Origin: Paenarthrobacter nitroguajacolicus
GTDB lineage: Bacteria > Actinomycetota > Actinomycetes > Actinomycetales > Micrococcaceae
Assembly (NCBI RefSeq): GCF_029952445.1
Contig: NZ_JAQPPK010000026.1
Span: 1-64,000 of the forward strand
Direction: 5' to 3'
Length of the DNA: 64,000 nt
Shown here: in pieces, positions 15,948 to 24,289 of the stretch
Numbering within the stretch: position 1 is the stretch's first letter
Layout: the number at the start of each line of letters is the position of its first letter
Program-made: the position numbers and the translations under genes
The notes under the pieces: model-generated
Databases searched by the model: none
What the model saw: only the letters and a program-made list of their open reading frames with translations
What the model was told of the DNA's origin: nothing

Positions 15948-16982
15948 ATGCAGCTCACCATTGATCTCACCGGCCGCGATGTCCTGGTTACAGGATCCGA
16001 AAAGGCCGCCCGCCAAGCCGTCCGCCGTTATCGGAACGCCGGTGCCAACGTCTACCGCCTGAGTACGCCTGACGGCGCACCGGCTGACGGCCAGCTTCCC
16101 GAGCGCCCCTTCCTGGTGGCGGTGGTGGACGACGGCGAGGCCGGTTGGGTTGCGCTGGTGGAACGCTGCCGCGAAGCTGGAATCCCGGTGGCATTCGAGC
16201 CTGCGCCGGGCTCTGAAGGTCACGTGACGTTGGTGGGCGGGGGCCCGGGCGCCCTGGATTTGCTGACAGTGGGTGCCGTTGACGCCCTGCGGGATGCCGA
16301 CGTCGTGTTTTATGACCGCCTGGCTCCCTACCAGGAACTGGCTGACCTGACCTCCGCCGAGCTGGTTGACGTTGGAAAGCAGCCCGGCCTTCACAAGGTC
16401 ACCCAGCGCGACATCGAGAAGCTCATGGTGGAAGCTGCGCTGCTGGGCAAGAACGTGGTCCGGCTCAAGGGCGGTGATCCCTATGTCTTTGGGCGGGGCG
16501 GGGAAGAGGTGGCTGCTTGTGTTGCAGCCGGTGTTCCGGTCCGGGTTATTTCCGGTGTTACCAGTGCCATTTCCGTACCCGCTGCAGCGGGGATTCCGGT
16601 GACGCACCGCGAAGTGAGCCATATGTTCACCGTGGTATCCGGGCACGCTCCCTTGACTGAGAAGGAGCACACCCACCTTGCCGGGCTCGGCGGGACCATC
16701 GTGGTCCTGATGGGTATAGGAACGCTGCCCCAACTGGCCTCCGGACTGCGCCGGGCAGGGATGAAGCCGGACATGCCCATGGCCGTGGTGGAACGTGGCT
16801 ACCGTCCGGGCCAGCGCACCACCATTGCCGATCTCGGTAATATCGAAACGGCAGCGACCGGTTGCAGCAACCCGGCCGTACTGGTCATCGGCGAGGTGGT
16901 CAGGGTGGCCGAGGCCAACCGGAATCATGCCGAAGCATCCGCTGAACTGAGCCGGCTCGCGGCTTCGCTCCTTGAAGCCTGA
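15948..16982 (+). CDS. cobA: Uroporphyrinogen-III C-methyltransferase with N-terminal sirohaem-synthase-like domain
   Basis: 344 residues. The C-terminal two-thirds is the SAM-dependent uroporphyrinogen-III methyltransferase that makes precorrin-2 for sirohaem: LVGGGPGALDLLT near residue 98, the DVVFYDRLA loop, RLKGGDPYVFGRGGEE near 178 and GVTSAISVPA near 210. The first 90 residues resemble a shortened CysG N-terminal domain (DVLVTGSEKAARQAVRRY), but only a partial dinucleotide fold is visible, so dehydrogenase/chelatase activity is doubtful. ATG start with AAGGGG just upstream. It lies in the nirB operon and provides the sirohaem precursor for NirB. Confidence 0.9.
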   Translation: MQLTIDLTGRDVLVTGSEKAARQAVRRYRNAGANVYRLSTPDGAPADGQLPERPFLVAVVDDGEAGWVALVERCREAGIPVAFEPAPGSEGHVTLVGGGPGALDLLTVGAVDALRDADVVFYDRLAPYQELADLTSAELVDVGKQPGLHKVTQRDIEKLMVEAALLGKNVVRLKGGDPYVFGRGGEEVAACVAAGVPVRVISGVTSAISVPAAAGIPVTHREVSHMFTVVSGHAPLTEKEHTHLAGLGGTIVVLMGIGTLPQLASGLRRAGMKPDMPMAVVERGYRPGQRTTIADLGNIETAATGCSNPAVLVIGEVVRVAEANRNHAEASAELSRLAASLLEA

Positions 16983-16994
16983 AGGTAAGAACAC

Positions 16995-18152
16995 ATGACT
17001 GTTGCACGTGCCATCGAAGTCCTGGACGCCAACGCGGCACCGGAAGTTTCCGAAACCGCCGAAGCTCCCCTGGACGGATTCCGCATCGGGGTCACCTCCC
17101 ACCGCCGGTCCCGTGACCTCATCGAGGCCCTGGAACGGCGCGGCGCGAGTGTGCTGCACGCCCCCGCGCTGAAGATCGCCCCCGTCCAGGAGGACATGAT
17201 CCTCATTGAGGACACCCGTGCCATCATCGAGGCGAAGCCGGATATCTGCATCGCCACTACGGCCTACGGGATGCGCCGTTGGTGCGAGGCCGCCGATTCC
17301 TTTGGTATTGGCGAGCAGCTCCTGGACACCCTGTCCGCTTGCCGCATGTTCGTCAGGGGACCCAAGGCCCGTGGTGCCGTTCGCGCGGCCGGGCTGGCCG
17401 ACGTCGGAATCAGCAGCGACGAAACCACCGCGACCTTGGTGGACATGCTCCTGGTGGAGGGTGTGCGTGGTAAGACTGTGGCCGTGCAGCTGCACGGGTA
17501 CACGGATGTCCGGCAGCTTGAACGGCTCCGCATGTCCGGCGCCACCGTCCTTACAGTAACGCCGTACCGCTGGGTCAAGCCGGATGGTGAAGACAAATTG
17601 CCGCGGCTGATCGAGGCCGTGGTTGGCGGCAACCTCGACGTCCTGACGTTCACCAGCGCCCCGGCTGTCGATGCCATGTGGAGCACGGCGCATGAGATGG
17701 GCCTCTACCGCCAACTCATCGAAGCCCTCAAGGGGCCCGTCACTGTCGCCGCCGTTGGGCCGGTCACCGCACAGCCGCTGGTCGACGCCGGGCTGACGCC
17801 CCTTATCCCCGACCGCTACCGCATGGGTGCGCTCATTCGCCTTGTGACCGAGCACCTGTCGTTGAACCATGTGCGCCGGTTGGAGACCAAGAGCGCCACG
17901 ATCGAGCTGCGGGGGCGTTGCCTTCGGATCGACGGCGAAGTGGTGGAACTGGCGCCCGCTCCCCTCCTGCTGTTGCGGGCGCTGCTTGGCGCAGGCGGAG
18001 CGGTATTGTCTCGTGAAGCGCTCTCGGACCTGCTTGACCTGCGCGGTTCCGTGCATGCCCTGGACATGACGGTCAGCCGGCTGCGGTCCTCGCTCCCGGA
18101 CGGCAAGCTCGTGGAAACAGTTGTGAAGCGCGGATACCGGCTGCGGGCATAG
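16995..18152 (+). CDS. HemD-like/winged-helix regulator of nitrate-nitrite assimilation (NnaR type)
   Basis: 385 residues. The first 270 form a uroporphyrinogen-III synthase (HEM4) fold (GVTSHRRSRDLIEALERRGA near 25; FTSAPAVDAM near 216). The last 95 form an OmpR/PhoB-type winged helix (LRGRCLRIDGEVVELAPAPL through VSRLRSSL and TVVKRGYRLRA). This fusion matches mycobacterial Rv0260c and the Streptomyces/Mycobacterium NnaR proteins, which act with GlnR to activate nitrate and nitrite reduction genes. Position at the end of the nirB-cobA operon supports that role, though residual HemD activity is possible. Its stop is 13 nt from the convergent umuC stop. Confidence 0.85.
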   Translation: MTVARAIEVLDANAAPEVSETAEAPLDGFRIGVTSHRRSRDLIEALERRGASVLHAPALKIAPVQEDMILIEDTRAIIEAKPDICIATTAYGMRRWCEAADSFGIGEQLLDTLSACRMFVRGPKARGAVRAAGLADVGISSDETTATLVDMLLVEGVRGKTVAVQLHGYTDVRQLERLRMSGATVLTVTPYRWVKPDGEDKLPRLIEAVVGGNLDVLTFTSAPAVDAMWSTAHEMGLYRQLIEALKGPVTVAAVGPVTAQPLVDAGLTPLIPDRYRMGALIRLVTEHLSLNHVRRLETKSATIELRGRCLRIDGEVVELAPAPLLLLRALLGAGGAVLSREALSDLLDLRGSVHALDMTVSRLRSSLPDGKLVETVVKRGYRLRA

Positions 18153-18165
18153 GGTTCGGCCCACG

Positions 18166-19464
18166 CTACGCCGCCTTCACCAAGGGCAGCTCGTCCCAGT
18201 TGGTGGTGTAGCGGGGGCTGAGCATGTCCCGTTTCATGGACCAGTCCGGGCCGCCTTTTATGCCCGCGTGGCCCAATCCGATGGAGCCGCGCCCGTATCG
18301 TTTGCTGACGTCCTCCAGCAAACTCCCGATACCCCGTTCCTCGTGCCGGTTCTCGAAGATCTCCAAGGGTTTCTGGTTGCCTGTGGGGCGGAGGTCGGTG
18401 ACCATGATGCCGGCCTTGGCATATCTCACGCCCTCCTGGATTTTGGGAAGGAGCGCGTGCGCGGCCTTGGTGAGCAACACCGGATCCGCAGTGGGCATGG
18501 GCAGTTTGACGTTGACACTCGGGAACGATGTGTCGTTCGGGTTATAGACCGACGTTGCAGCGAAGGCCGTCAGCAGTTTGGCTTGCAGGTCGTGCTTGGC
18601 CAGCCTGGCACTTGCCATCTGCCCGTACACGCTCAGCACCTGACCCAACTGGGCCGTCGTCGTAATCGGCGTTGAGAAGGAGCGCGAGAAGATCAGCTGG
18701 TCCCGCCCGATCCGCTCCTCCTCCATGGGGATGCACGGTGTGCCTTGCAGCTCCAGGACGGTGCGCATCATGACGACGGAGAACTTGTCACGCAGCGCGA
18801 CCGGTTCCGCCCGGACCAGGTCCAGGATCGAAAAAATGCCCATGGCATTCAACCGCTTGGTGAGCCTTGTGGCGACGCCCCAGATCTCGATAACGGAAAG
18901 TCTTCCCATGAGTGCCTCGCGTTCCGTTTCCGGAACCGAGTCCCAGCGGCATACCCCGTTGAATGCAGGGTTGTGCTTGGCCCACTTGTTGGCCAGCTTG
19001 GCGAGGGTTTTGGTGCGGGCGATTCCGACGCACACCGGAACCCCAACGTGCCGGCGGCAAGCATCTTTGATGGTTCGCCCCAACTGCAGCAACTCCTCCG
19101 GCGGTCCCTTGACGCCAAGGAAGGCCTCATCGATGGAATAGACCTCCTGCCACGCCGAGTAGCGTCGCAACAGCTCCATGACCCGGGAGCTGATGTCTCC
19201 GTACAGCTCGTAATTGCTGGAGAGGGCAATGAGGCCCCATTCCTTTGCCCGTGGGGCCAACTTGAACCACGGGTCTCCGAGCCCGATACCAAGCCGCTTG
19301 GCCTCCGGCGACCTGGTCACGGCACAGCCGTCGTTGTTGGACAGTACGATCAGCGGTTTACCCTCCAGGGCGGGGTTGAAGGCCCGTTCCGCCGAAGCAT
19401 AGAAACAGTTGATGTCCACGTGGGCGATCTCCTGCATCCGGTGCATGAGGGCTGGCTTGGACAT
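18166..19464 (-). CDS. umuC: Y-family DNA polymerase, UmuC-like (SOS translesion synthesis)
   Basis: About 432 residues. Palm-domain metal residues are seen in HVDINCFYASAE near the N-terminus and YSIDEAFLG near 110; NNDGCAVTRSPEAK and the helix-hairpin-helix region GVATRLTKRLNAMGI follow, then the little finger and a UmuC-type C-terminal segment. It copies damaged DNA as the catalytic part of a Pol V-like enzyme. ATG 19464 is chosen because GAGGAGG lies just upstream; a longer frame from GTG 19518 would begin closer to the operator. An SOS box lies 60 bp upstream. The expected partner umuD is 4.3 kb away on the same strand with its own near-identical box. Confidence 0.9.
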   Translation of the reverse strand: MSKPALMHRMQEIAHVDINCFYASAERAFNPALEGKPLIVLSNNDGCAVTRSPEAKRLGIGLGDPWFKLAPRAKEWGLIALSSNYELYGDISSRVMELLRRYSAWQEVYSIDEAFLGVKGPPEELLQLGRTIKDACRRHVGVPVCVGIARTKTLAKLANKWAKHNPAFNGVCRWDSVPETEREALMGRLSVIEIWGVATRLTKRLNAMGIFSILDLVRAEPVALRDKFSVVMMRTVLELQGTPCIPMEEERIGRDQLIFSRSFSTPITTTAQLGQVLSVYGQMASARLAKHDLQAKLLTAFAATSVYNPNDTSFPSVNVKLPMPTADPVLLTKAAHALLPKIQEGVRYAKAGIMVTDLRPTGNQKPLEIFENRHEERGIGSLLEDVSKRYGRGSIGLGHAGIKGGPDWSMKRDMLSPRYTTNWDELPLVKAA

Positions 19465-19526
19465 TGTCCTCCTCGGGTCGGCACTAGCATGCCCGCCCAA
19501 GGGAATGGGAAAGGACACGCCCTAAA

Positions 19527-19544
19527 TTCGAACATATATTCGAA
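19527..19544 (-). promoter_or_regulatory. LexA/SOS box of umuC
   Basis: TTCGAACATATATTCGAA is a near-perfect palindrome with the CGAAC-N4-GTTCG-type architecture of Gram-positive LexA sites. It matches the box before umuD at 17 of 18 positions when read on the opposite strand. Confidence 0.75.
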
Positions 19545-19610
19545 TAGTTCAACTGTACCTCCGACCCCCGACAACAAAGCACCCCGCCCTTGCCATAAAC
19601 ATTGATGAGT

Positions 19611-19622
19611 GTAAATATTTAC
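19611..19622. promoter_or_regulatory. ArsR operator/promoter palindrome
   Basis: GTAAATATTTAC is a perfect AT-rich 12-bp palindrome just before arsR, preceded by ATTGATGAGT. ArsR repressors bind such sites at their own promoter, so autoregulation by arsenite is inferred. Confidence 0.55.
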
Positions 19623-19630
19623 CTGTGTCT

Positions 19631-19981
19631 ATGTCATTGGAGTTAACGCCGGTCCAGACCGTTGCCTGCTGTTCGCCCTTGACGCGGGTGCCGTTGTCGG
19701 AGAAGGAAGCCGATGGGGTCGCACCGCTGCTGAAGGCGTTGGCGGATCCGGTGCGGTTGCGGCTGATGTCCCTGGTCGCCTCGCACGAGGGCGGGGAAGC
19801 CTGCGTCTGCGACCTGAATGATGCCTTCGATTTGTCGCAGCCGACCATCAGCCACCATCTGAAGGTGCTGCACGAAGTCGGTTTGCTGGACCGGGAAAAG
19901 CGCGGAGTCTGGGTCTACTACAAAGCGCGCACGGAAGCCTTGCAGAACCTGGCGGCATTGATTGGCGGACAGGCCAAGTGA
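19631..19981 (+). CDS. arsR: ArsR-family arsenite-responsive repressor
   Basis: 116 residues with a winged helix-turn-helix (LLKALADPVRLRLMSLV near 34-50, SQPTISHHLKVLHEVGLL near 70-87). The metalloid-binding ACVCDL motif (Cys58, Cys60) matches the ELCVCDL site of classical ArsR; an extra CC pair sits at residues 13-14. ATG 19631 is used; GTG 19625 is an alternative and neither has a clear ribosome site. The stop overlaps the GTG of the aquaglyceroporin gene (GTGA), so arsR, the channel and arsC form one coupled operon controlled by the palindrome upstream. Confidence 0.88.
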   Translation: MSLELTPVQTVACCSPLTRVPLSEKEADGVAPLLKALADPVRLRLMSLVASHEGGEACVCDLNDAFDLSQPTISHHLKVLHEVGLLDREKRGVWVYYKARTEALQNLAALIGGQAK

Positions 19982-20697
19982 ACACCGCCTTGCCCCGGCG
20001 TGCCGCGGCCGAATTTATCGGCACGGCTTTTCTGGTGATGGCTGTGGTCGGCTCCGGAGTGATGGCTACCCAGCTATCACCGAACGACGTCGGACTGCAG
20101 CTGCTGCAGAACAGCCTCGCCACCGGCGCCGCCCTCGTTGCGCTGATCCTGGCCCTGCAGCCGGTTTCGGCGTCCTTCAACCCGATTGTGACCTTGGTCG
20201 AACGGGTCCTCGGAGTGATCGGCACACGGACAGCTGTGGCCTTGGTTGCGGCTCAGGTGCTGGGTGGTTTGGCCGGTACCATCGTGGCGAACCTGATGTT
20301 TAGCTTGGCCCCGATCGCGTTTTCCACCCATCAACGGTCTGGTCCGGGTCTCTGGCTGGCAGAGGTCATCGCCACGGCAGGGCTGTTGGTCATCGTGTTT
20401 GGGTCGATCCGTTCCCGACGGCCCGACCGGGTCGCTCTCGCCGTCGGCGGATACATCACAGCCGCGTACTGGTTCACGTCCTCCACAAGCTTCGCCAACC
20501 CGGCTGTCACGATCGCCCGGACCATCACCGACACCTTCGCCGGGATCGCCCCCATCTCCGCGCCGGGCTTCATCGCAGCCCAACTGGCAGGCGGTGTCCT
20601 CGGACTAATCCTTCTCCGGTTCCTTTACCCCGCTGATTCCACCACCCTCAGTGTTCCCGCGGATGAATCCGCGGCCGATCGAAAGGTGCTCTCGTGA
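19978..20697 (+). CDS. MIP-family aquaglyceroporin in arsenic operon (AqpS type)
   Basis: 239 residues with six predicted membrane spans and two half-helix signatures, NPI in ASFNPIVTL near residue 65 and NPA in SFANPAVTI near 170. The first is a variant of the usual NPA. Such channels pass small neutral solutes including As(OH)3. In Sinorhizobium the AqpS channel takes the place of an arsenite pump: arsenate reduced by ArsC leaves down its gradient through the channel. The same ArsR-channel-ArsC arrangement is seen here with no ArsB or Acr3 gene in the operon. GTG start overlaps the arsR stop; the stop overlaps the arsC start. Confidence 0.85.
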   Translation: MNTALPRRAAAEFIGTAFLVMAVVGSGVMATQLSPNDVGLQLLQNSLATGAALVALILALQPVSASFNPIVTLVERVLGVIGTRTAVALVAAQVLGGLAGTIVANLMFSLAPIAFSTHQRSGPGLWLAEVIATAGLLVIVFGSIRSRRPDRVALAVGGYITAAYWFTSSTSFANPAVTIARTITDTFAGIAPISAPGFIAAQLAGGVLGLILLRFLYPADSTTLSVPADESAADRKVLS

Positions 20698-21104
20698 GCG
20701 TCAAACCCTCCGTCTTGTTCGTCTGCGTCCACAACGCGGGCCGGTCCCAAATGGCCGCCGCGTTCCTGACAACCCTCTCGGGTGGGGCGATTGAGGTCCG
20801 GTCGGCCGGATCCCAGCCCGCCGGGCAGGTCAACCCCGCGGCGGTCGAGGCCATGGCCGAGGTCGGCATCGACATGTCCACCGAAATCCCCAAAGTCCTC
20901 ACCACCGAAGCCGTGAAGGACTCCGACGTCGTGATCACCATGGGATGCGGGGACGAGTGCCCGTACTTCCCGGGCAAACGCTACGAAGACTGGGTACTGG
21001 AGGACCCCGCCGGCAAGGGCGTCGATTCCGTCCGCCCCATCCGGGATGAGATCAAGAACCGGGTCGAGGCACTGATAGCCTCCCTGACCCCGGCTGGATC
21101 TTAG
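20694..21104 (+). CDS. arsC: Arsenate reductase, low-molecular-weight phosphatase fold
   Basis: 136 residues. The N-terminal P-loop CVHNAGRSQ (Cx5R) is the phosphatase-like catalytic site, and MGCGDECPYFPGKRYEDW carries further cysteines and the YEDW segment seen in ArsC. It reduces arsenate to arsenite. Actinobacterial members use mycothiol/mycoredoxin rather than thioredoxin, which is assumed here from the host type. GTG start overlaps the channel stop (GTGA). A strong hairpin follows 11 nt after the stop. Confidence 0.9.
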   Translation: MSVKPSVLFVCVHNAGRSQMAAAFLTTLSGGAIEVRSAGSQPAGQVNPAAVEAMAEVGIDMSTEIPKVLTTEAVKDSDVVITMGCGDECPYFPGKRYEDWVLEDPAGKGVDSVRPIRDEIKNRVEALIASLTPAGS

Positions 21105-21115
21105 TGATGACCAGA

Positions 21116-21158
21116 CATCCCGCCCTCCGAACTGTGCAAACGTCCGGAGGGCGGGATG
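21116..21158. terminator. Bidirectional terminator between arsC and the sugar transporter
   Basis: Perfect 14-bp arms CATCCCGCCCTCCG (21116-21129) and CGGAGGGCGGGATG (21145-21158) with a 15-nt loop, between convergent genes. Confidence 0.75.
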
Positions 21159-21178
21159 ATGACGCAGCTGTAGCGATG

Positions 21179-22642
21179 CTATGAACCGACGGGCGCCTTC
21201 TTGTGCACCAGGTAGATGGCACCGGTGGTGACGTCTTCTTCAAGCGCCTCCAGGGTGCGTCCCCTGGTTTCGGGGACCTGCGTGTAAATGAAGATGAGGG
21301 CCGCGATTCCCACAATGCCGAACAGGAAGAACGTGCCCGTGATCCCTACCCCGGCAACCAGGGTGGGGAAGAACAGGCCCAGCAGCGCATTGGCAATCCA
21401 GAGGCAGAACACCGAGAGTCCGATCGCGAAACCACGGACGTGAAGCGGGAAGATCTCGGACAACATGACCCATACGGCGATATTCAGGAACGTCTGCATT
21501 GAACCGACGAACGCCACCACCAGGAAGAGGATCACGAAGGGACGCGCCGCATTGCCAACTGGCAGGACGATCGATGCGATGCCGATGAGGAAGTGGCAGG
21601 CGGTGGTCAGGGTAAAGCCCAGGAGCAGGGTGGTCCGGCGGTTGACTCGTTGCATCAAAGTCAGGGCGATGACGCCGCCAACCACTGCGATCACGCCGGG
21701 AGCGATGTTGGCGATCAAGGCGGCATTGGAATCGAACCCGGCTTCGACCAACACGGACTGACCGTAGTACATGATCGAGTTGATGCCGGTCAGCTGCTGG
21801 GCAACACCCAGCCCGATGCCCACCAGGATAATGCGAAGGATCCACTTGTCCTTGAGCGCGCCCCATGATGTGGCCTTCGACGCGCGTTCTTCGTCGGCAA
21901 GGTGCTTGACGTCCGCCATTTCGGCCTCTGCACGTTCCACCGACCGTATGGTTTTGAGGACCGCCAAGGCTTCCTCCCACCGACCTTTTGAAATCAACCA
22001 GCGCGGCGATTCGGGCATCCGGAGCATGCCGAAGAACAAAGCGATGGCAGGTAAGGCAGCGACGGCGAGCATGACCCGCCACACTCCCCCGAACTCTCCC
22101 CAGACGTTGCCGATGATGGCGTTGACCACGAACGCTGCAAGTTGACCGATGACAATCATGAGTTCGTTACGCCCTGCCAGCGAACCCCGGATCTCGTAGG
22201 GCGCCAGCTCGGCAAGGAAGACAGGCACAACAGTCGAAGCTCCGCCGACTGCGAGTCCGAGAATCACTCGCCCCAGCACCATGACTTCAAAATTCGGCGC
22301 GAACACACAGGCGATGGTTCCCGTGAGGAACAGCACCGCAAGCAGGAGGATGGACTTCCGGCGGCCCCACGAATCGGACAGCCGGCCGCCTCCCACAGCC
22401 CCGGCTGCCGCGCCGAAGAGTAGTGAACTGGTCACGATCCCCTCCGTCAGGGGCGTCAACCCGAGGTCGGCCGTCATGGGCCGCAGGGCACCGTTGATGA
22501 CACCCGTGTCATAGCCGAACAGCAGTCCACCGAAGGTGGCGACCAAGGCTACGAGGCCAAGGCGCTTCCGGTGCGGACCGTTGGTCAGCGGAGGAAGAGC
22601 GGCCCCATGGGCGCCTTCCCGCTGCGTTTGCGTTGCAGACAT
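21179..22642 (-). CDS. MFS sugar:proton symporter (SP family)
   Basis: About 487 residues with twelve predicted membrane spans. Sugar-porter signatures are present: GYDTGVINGAL in TM1, GRRKS after TM2, the GRVILGLAVGG region, PESPRWLISKGR before the central loop, QQLTGINSIMYYG in TM7 and VPETRGRTLEALE at the end. It imports a hexose, pentose or polyol; the exact sugar cannot be told. ATG 22642 is supported by AAAGGAG 5 nt upstream; a longer frame begins at 22678. It diverges from a LacI regulator, which probably controls it. Confidence 0.88.
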   Translation of the reverse strand: MSATQTQREGAHGAALPPLTNGPHRKRLGLVALVATFGGLLFGYDTGVINGALRPMTADLGLTPLTEGIVTSSLLFGAAAGAVGGGRLSDSWGRRKSILLLAVLFLTGTIACVFAPNFEVMVLGRVILGLAVGGASTVVPVFLAELAPYEIRGSLAGRNELMIVIGQLAAFVVNAIIGNVWGEFGGVWRVMLAVAALPAIALFFGMLRMPESPRWLISKGRWEEALAVLKTIRSVERAEAEMADVKHLADEERASKATSWGALKDKWILRIILVGIGLGVAQQLTGINSIMYYGQSVLVEAGFDSNAALIANIAPGVIAVVGGVIALTLMQRVNRRTTLLLGFTLTTACHFLIGIASIVLPVGNAARPFVILFLVVAFVGSMQTFLNIAVWVMLSEIFPLHVRGFAIGLSVFCLWIANALLGLFFPTLVAGVGITGTFFLFGIVGIAALIFIYTQVPETRGRTLEALEEDVTTGAIYLVHKKAPVGS

Positions 22643-22714
22643 CAGGACTCCTTTGTCAGTGTGTTGCGGGTCATACATATCCGCTCTGAATACAGACTAA
22701 CGCGCGAAAGGCTT

Positions 22715-22748
22715 AAATGTAAGGTCAAACTAACAAACACCTACATTT
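22715..22748. promoter_or_regulatory. Inverted repeat in the transporter/LacI divergent promoter
   Basis: AAATGTA (22715-22721) and TACATTT (22742-22748) are inverted around 20 bp in the AT-richer gap between the divergent genes. It could be the site bound by the adjacent LacI protein, although it lacks the usual central CG. Confidence 0.35.
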
Positions 22749-22779
22749 CTCCTTTCCATGACGTGGGAGGATGGAGGAC

Positions 22780-23796
22780 ATGGCCCCCTCCCGTCCGCTC
22801 CGACCCGCCACGCAAAGTGATGTCGCCCGGGAAGTTGGCGTCTCCAGAACGCTTGTGTCATTCGCTTTCCGGGGAGCCCCTGGAGTCAGCGGCGAGACCA
22901 AGGAGGCCATCTTCGAAGCCGCCAAGCGTCTCGGATACCGGCCCAACGCAGTAGCCGCCGACCTGGCACGCAAGCACCGTTCCGCCGTCGGACTTTATCT
23001 GATGGATATCCGCAACGAGGTCTACGCCGACATCCTTAGCGGCGTCCGGCTCGCCCTTCCGCAGGATGGCAACCGCTTGATTCTGAGCGTATCCCGATCG
23101 GTGGATGGTGTTGACCGGGGCGCACTGGAGTCCCTCATCGAGGCCCGGGCAGGGATCATCATTGCAGCGACGCTCCTGGATCCGGACGAGAGCGTGCAGG
23201 AATTGGCGCAGATCGTGCCCCTTGTCAGCGTCACACGCCCGGTGCCCGGCGTGGACAGCGTCTATTCGGACGACATCGCCGGCGCCAGGGCTGCTACGGA
23301 GCACCTGCTCGGGCTCGGGCATAAGCGCATTGCCCATCTTGCCGGGCCCGTTTACGACGGACACACCGCCCGCAGGCGGAGCTACGAAAAAACCATGCAC
23401 GACGCCGGGCTGAAGCCCCAAACGCTGGCGGCGGACGACTTCACGCAGGAGGCCGGACAGCGCGCCACCACGCTACTCCTGAAACAATCCGGACGCCCGA
23501 CAGCGATTTTCACGCACAACGACCAGCTCGCCCTGGGCGCCCGCGAAGCCGCCTACGCCTTGGGCCTTTCCATCCCTCAGGACCTGTCCATAGTGGGCTA
23601 CGACAATTCGCGGATCGCCGGACTGCACGGCATCGACCTCACCACAGTGAACCTCCATGCCGCCAGCCTGGGCCAGGCCGCCGGGGCGATCGCGTTGGAG
23701 CGGCTCAAGAATCCGGAGGGCCCGATTGCCGACGAAAGCCTCCGGCCGGAACTGGTGATCCGCAACTCGACCGCGCCTCCGCCGGCTCAGACGTGA
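22780..23796 (+). CDS. LacI-family transcriptional regulator
   Basis: About 338 residues: N-terminal LacI helix-turn-helix (SDVAREVGVSRTLVSFAFRG near 12-31, then hinge region AVAADLARKH near 55) and a periplasmic-binding-protein-like sugar sensor (ending SLRPELVIRNS). It likely represses the divergent sugar transporter until its sugar binds. Two ATGs, 22771 and 22780, are in frame. The GGGAGG motif abuts the first and lies 9 nt before the second, with a further GGAGG between, so 22780 is preferred. Its last 10 bp overlap the convergent umuD end. Confidence 0.88.
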   Translation: MAPSRPLRPATQSDVAREVGVSRTLVSFAFRGAPGVSGETKEAIFEAAKRLGYRPNAVAADLARKHRSAVGLYLMDIRNEVYADILSGVRLALPQDGNRLILSVSRSVDGVDRGALESLIEARAGIIIAATLLDPDESVQELAQIVPLVSVTRPVPGVDSVYSDDIAGARAATEHLLGLGHKRIAHLAGPVYDGHTARRRSYEKTMHDAGLKPQTLAADDFTQEAGQRATTLLLKQSGRPTAIFTHNDQLALGAREAAYALGLSIPQDLSIVGYDNSRIAGLHGIDLTTVNLHAASLGQAAGAIALERLKNPEGPIADESLRPELVIRNSTAPPPAQT

Positions 23797-24218
23797 TGCA
23801 GGCACGTTGTGGCAACGCCCCAGATTGTCAGCTCGGATAACGCCGCCACCCGGATATCCGGGAAGGCTGGGTTGTCCGCCTGCAACACCACGCCCGTCGG
23901 CGTAATGCGGAGCCGTTTGATGGTCAGCTCACCGTCCAGGACAGCCACGACGACGGATCCGTCCTTAGGTTCCAGCGCCCTGTTGACGATCAACTCGTCG
24001 CCGTCGCTGATTCCGGCGGCTTCCATCGACTGGCCGGTGACCCGCACCACGAAGGTACTGGTGACGTCCTTGATCAGGTGCTCATTGAGGTCTATCCGGC
24101 CATCGAAGTAGTCCTGCGCCGGCGACGGGTACCCCGCCGCCACAGACACGGGAGCCAGCAGCGCCGAGACCAAGGAAAAGCCCGCATCTACCACGCGGGG
24201 GCCGACTATCACGCCCAC
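23787..24218 (-). CDS. umuD: UmuD-like S24 autoprotease (SOS mutagenesis)
   Basis: 143 residues in the LexA/UmuD peptidase fold without a DNA-binding domain. Catalytic Ser64 lies in TGQSMEAAG and Lys101 in GELTIKRL. The self-cleavage site would be Ala28-Gly29 in SVAAGYPSP. After RecA-stimulated cleavage UmuD' forms the polymerase V complex with UmuC. GTG start at 24218 has no good ribosome site, so the exact start is uncertain. An SOS box lies 13 nt upstream. umuC is not directly downstream; it is 4.3 kb away beyond inserted ars and sugar genes. The 3' end overlaps the LacI gene by 10 bp. Confidence 0.88.
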   Translation of the reverse strand: MGVIVGPRVVDAGFSLVSALLAPVSVAAGYPSPAQDYFDGRIDLNEHLIKDVTSTFVVRVTGQSMEAAGISDGDELIVNRALEPKDGSVVVAVLDGELTIKRLRITPTGVVLQADNPAFPDIRVAALSELTIWGVATTCLHHV

Positions 24219-24230
24219 AACACACCTTTA

Positions 24231-24248
24231 TTCGAATATATGTTCGAT
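24231..24248 (-). promoter_or_regulatory. LexA/SOS box of umuD
   Basis: TTCGAATATATGTTCGAT on the plus strand, the reverse of the umuC box with one difference. Flanking bases also align with the umuC promoter (GTACA upstream, AGG and TGT downstream), pointing to one ancestral promoter. Confidence 0.75.
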
Positions 24249-24289
24249 ACTCGAGTGTACAGCGGGTGGCCGACATTCCACGCCGTTTT

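Noticed and set aside
13338..18164. Very long open frame (about 1600 codons) on the minus strand across nirB, cobA and the NnaR-like gene
   Set aside because: It is antisense to three well-supported enzymes and has no recognisable domains; long antisense frames are expected in high-GC DNA with strong third-position bias.
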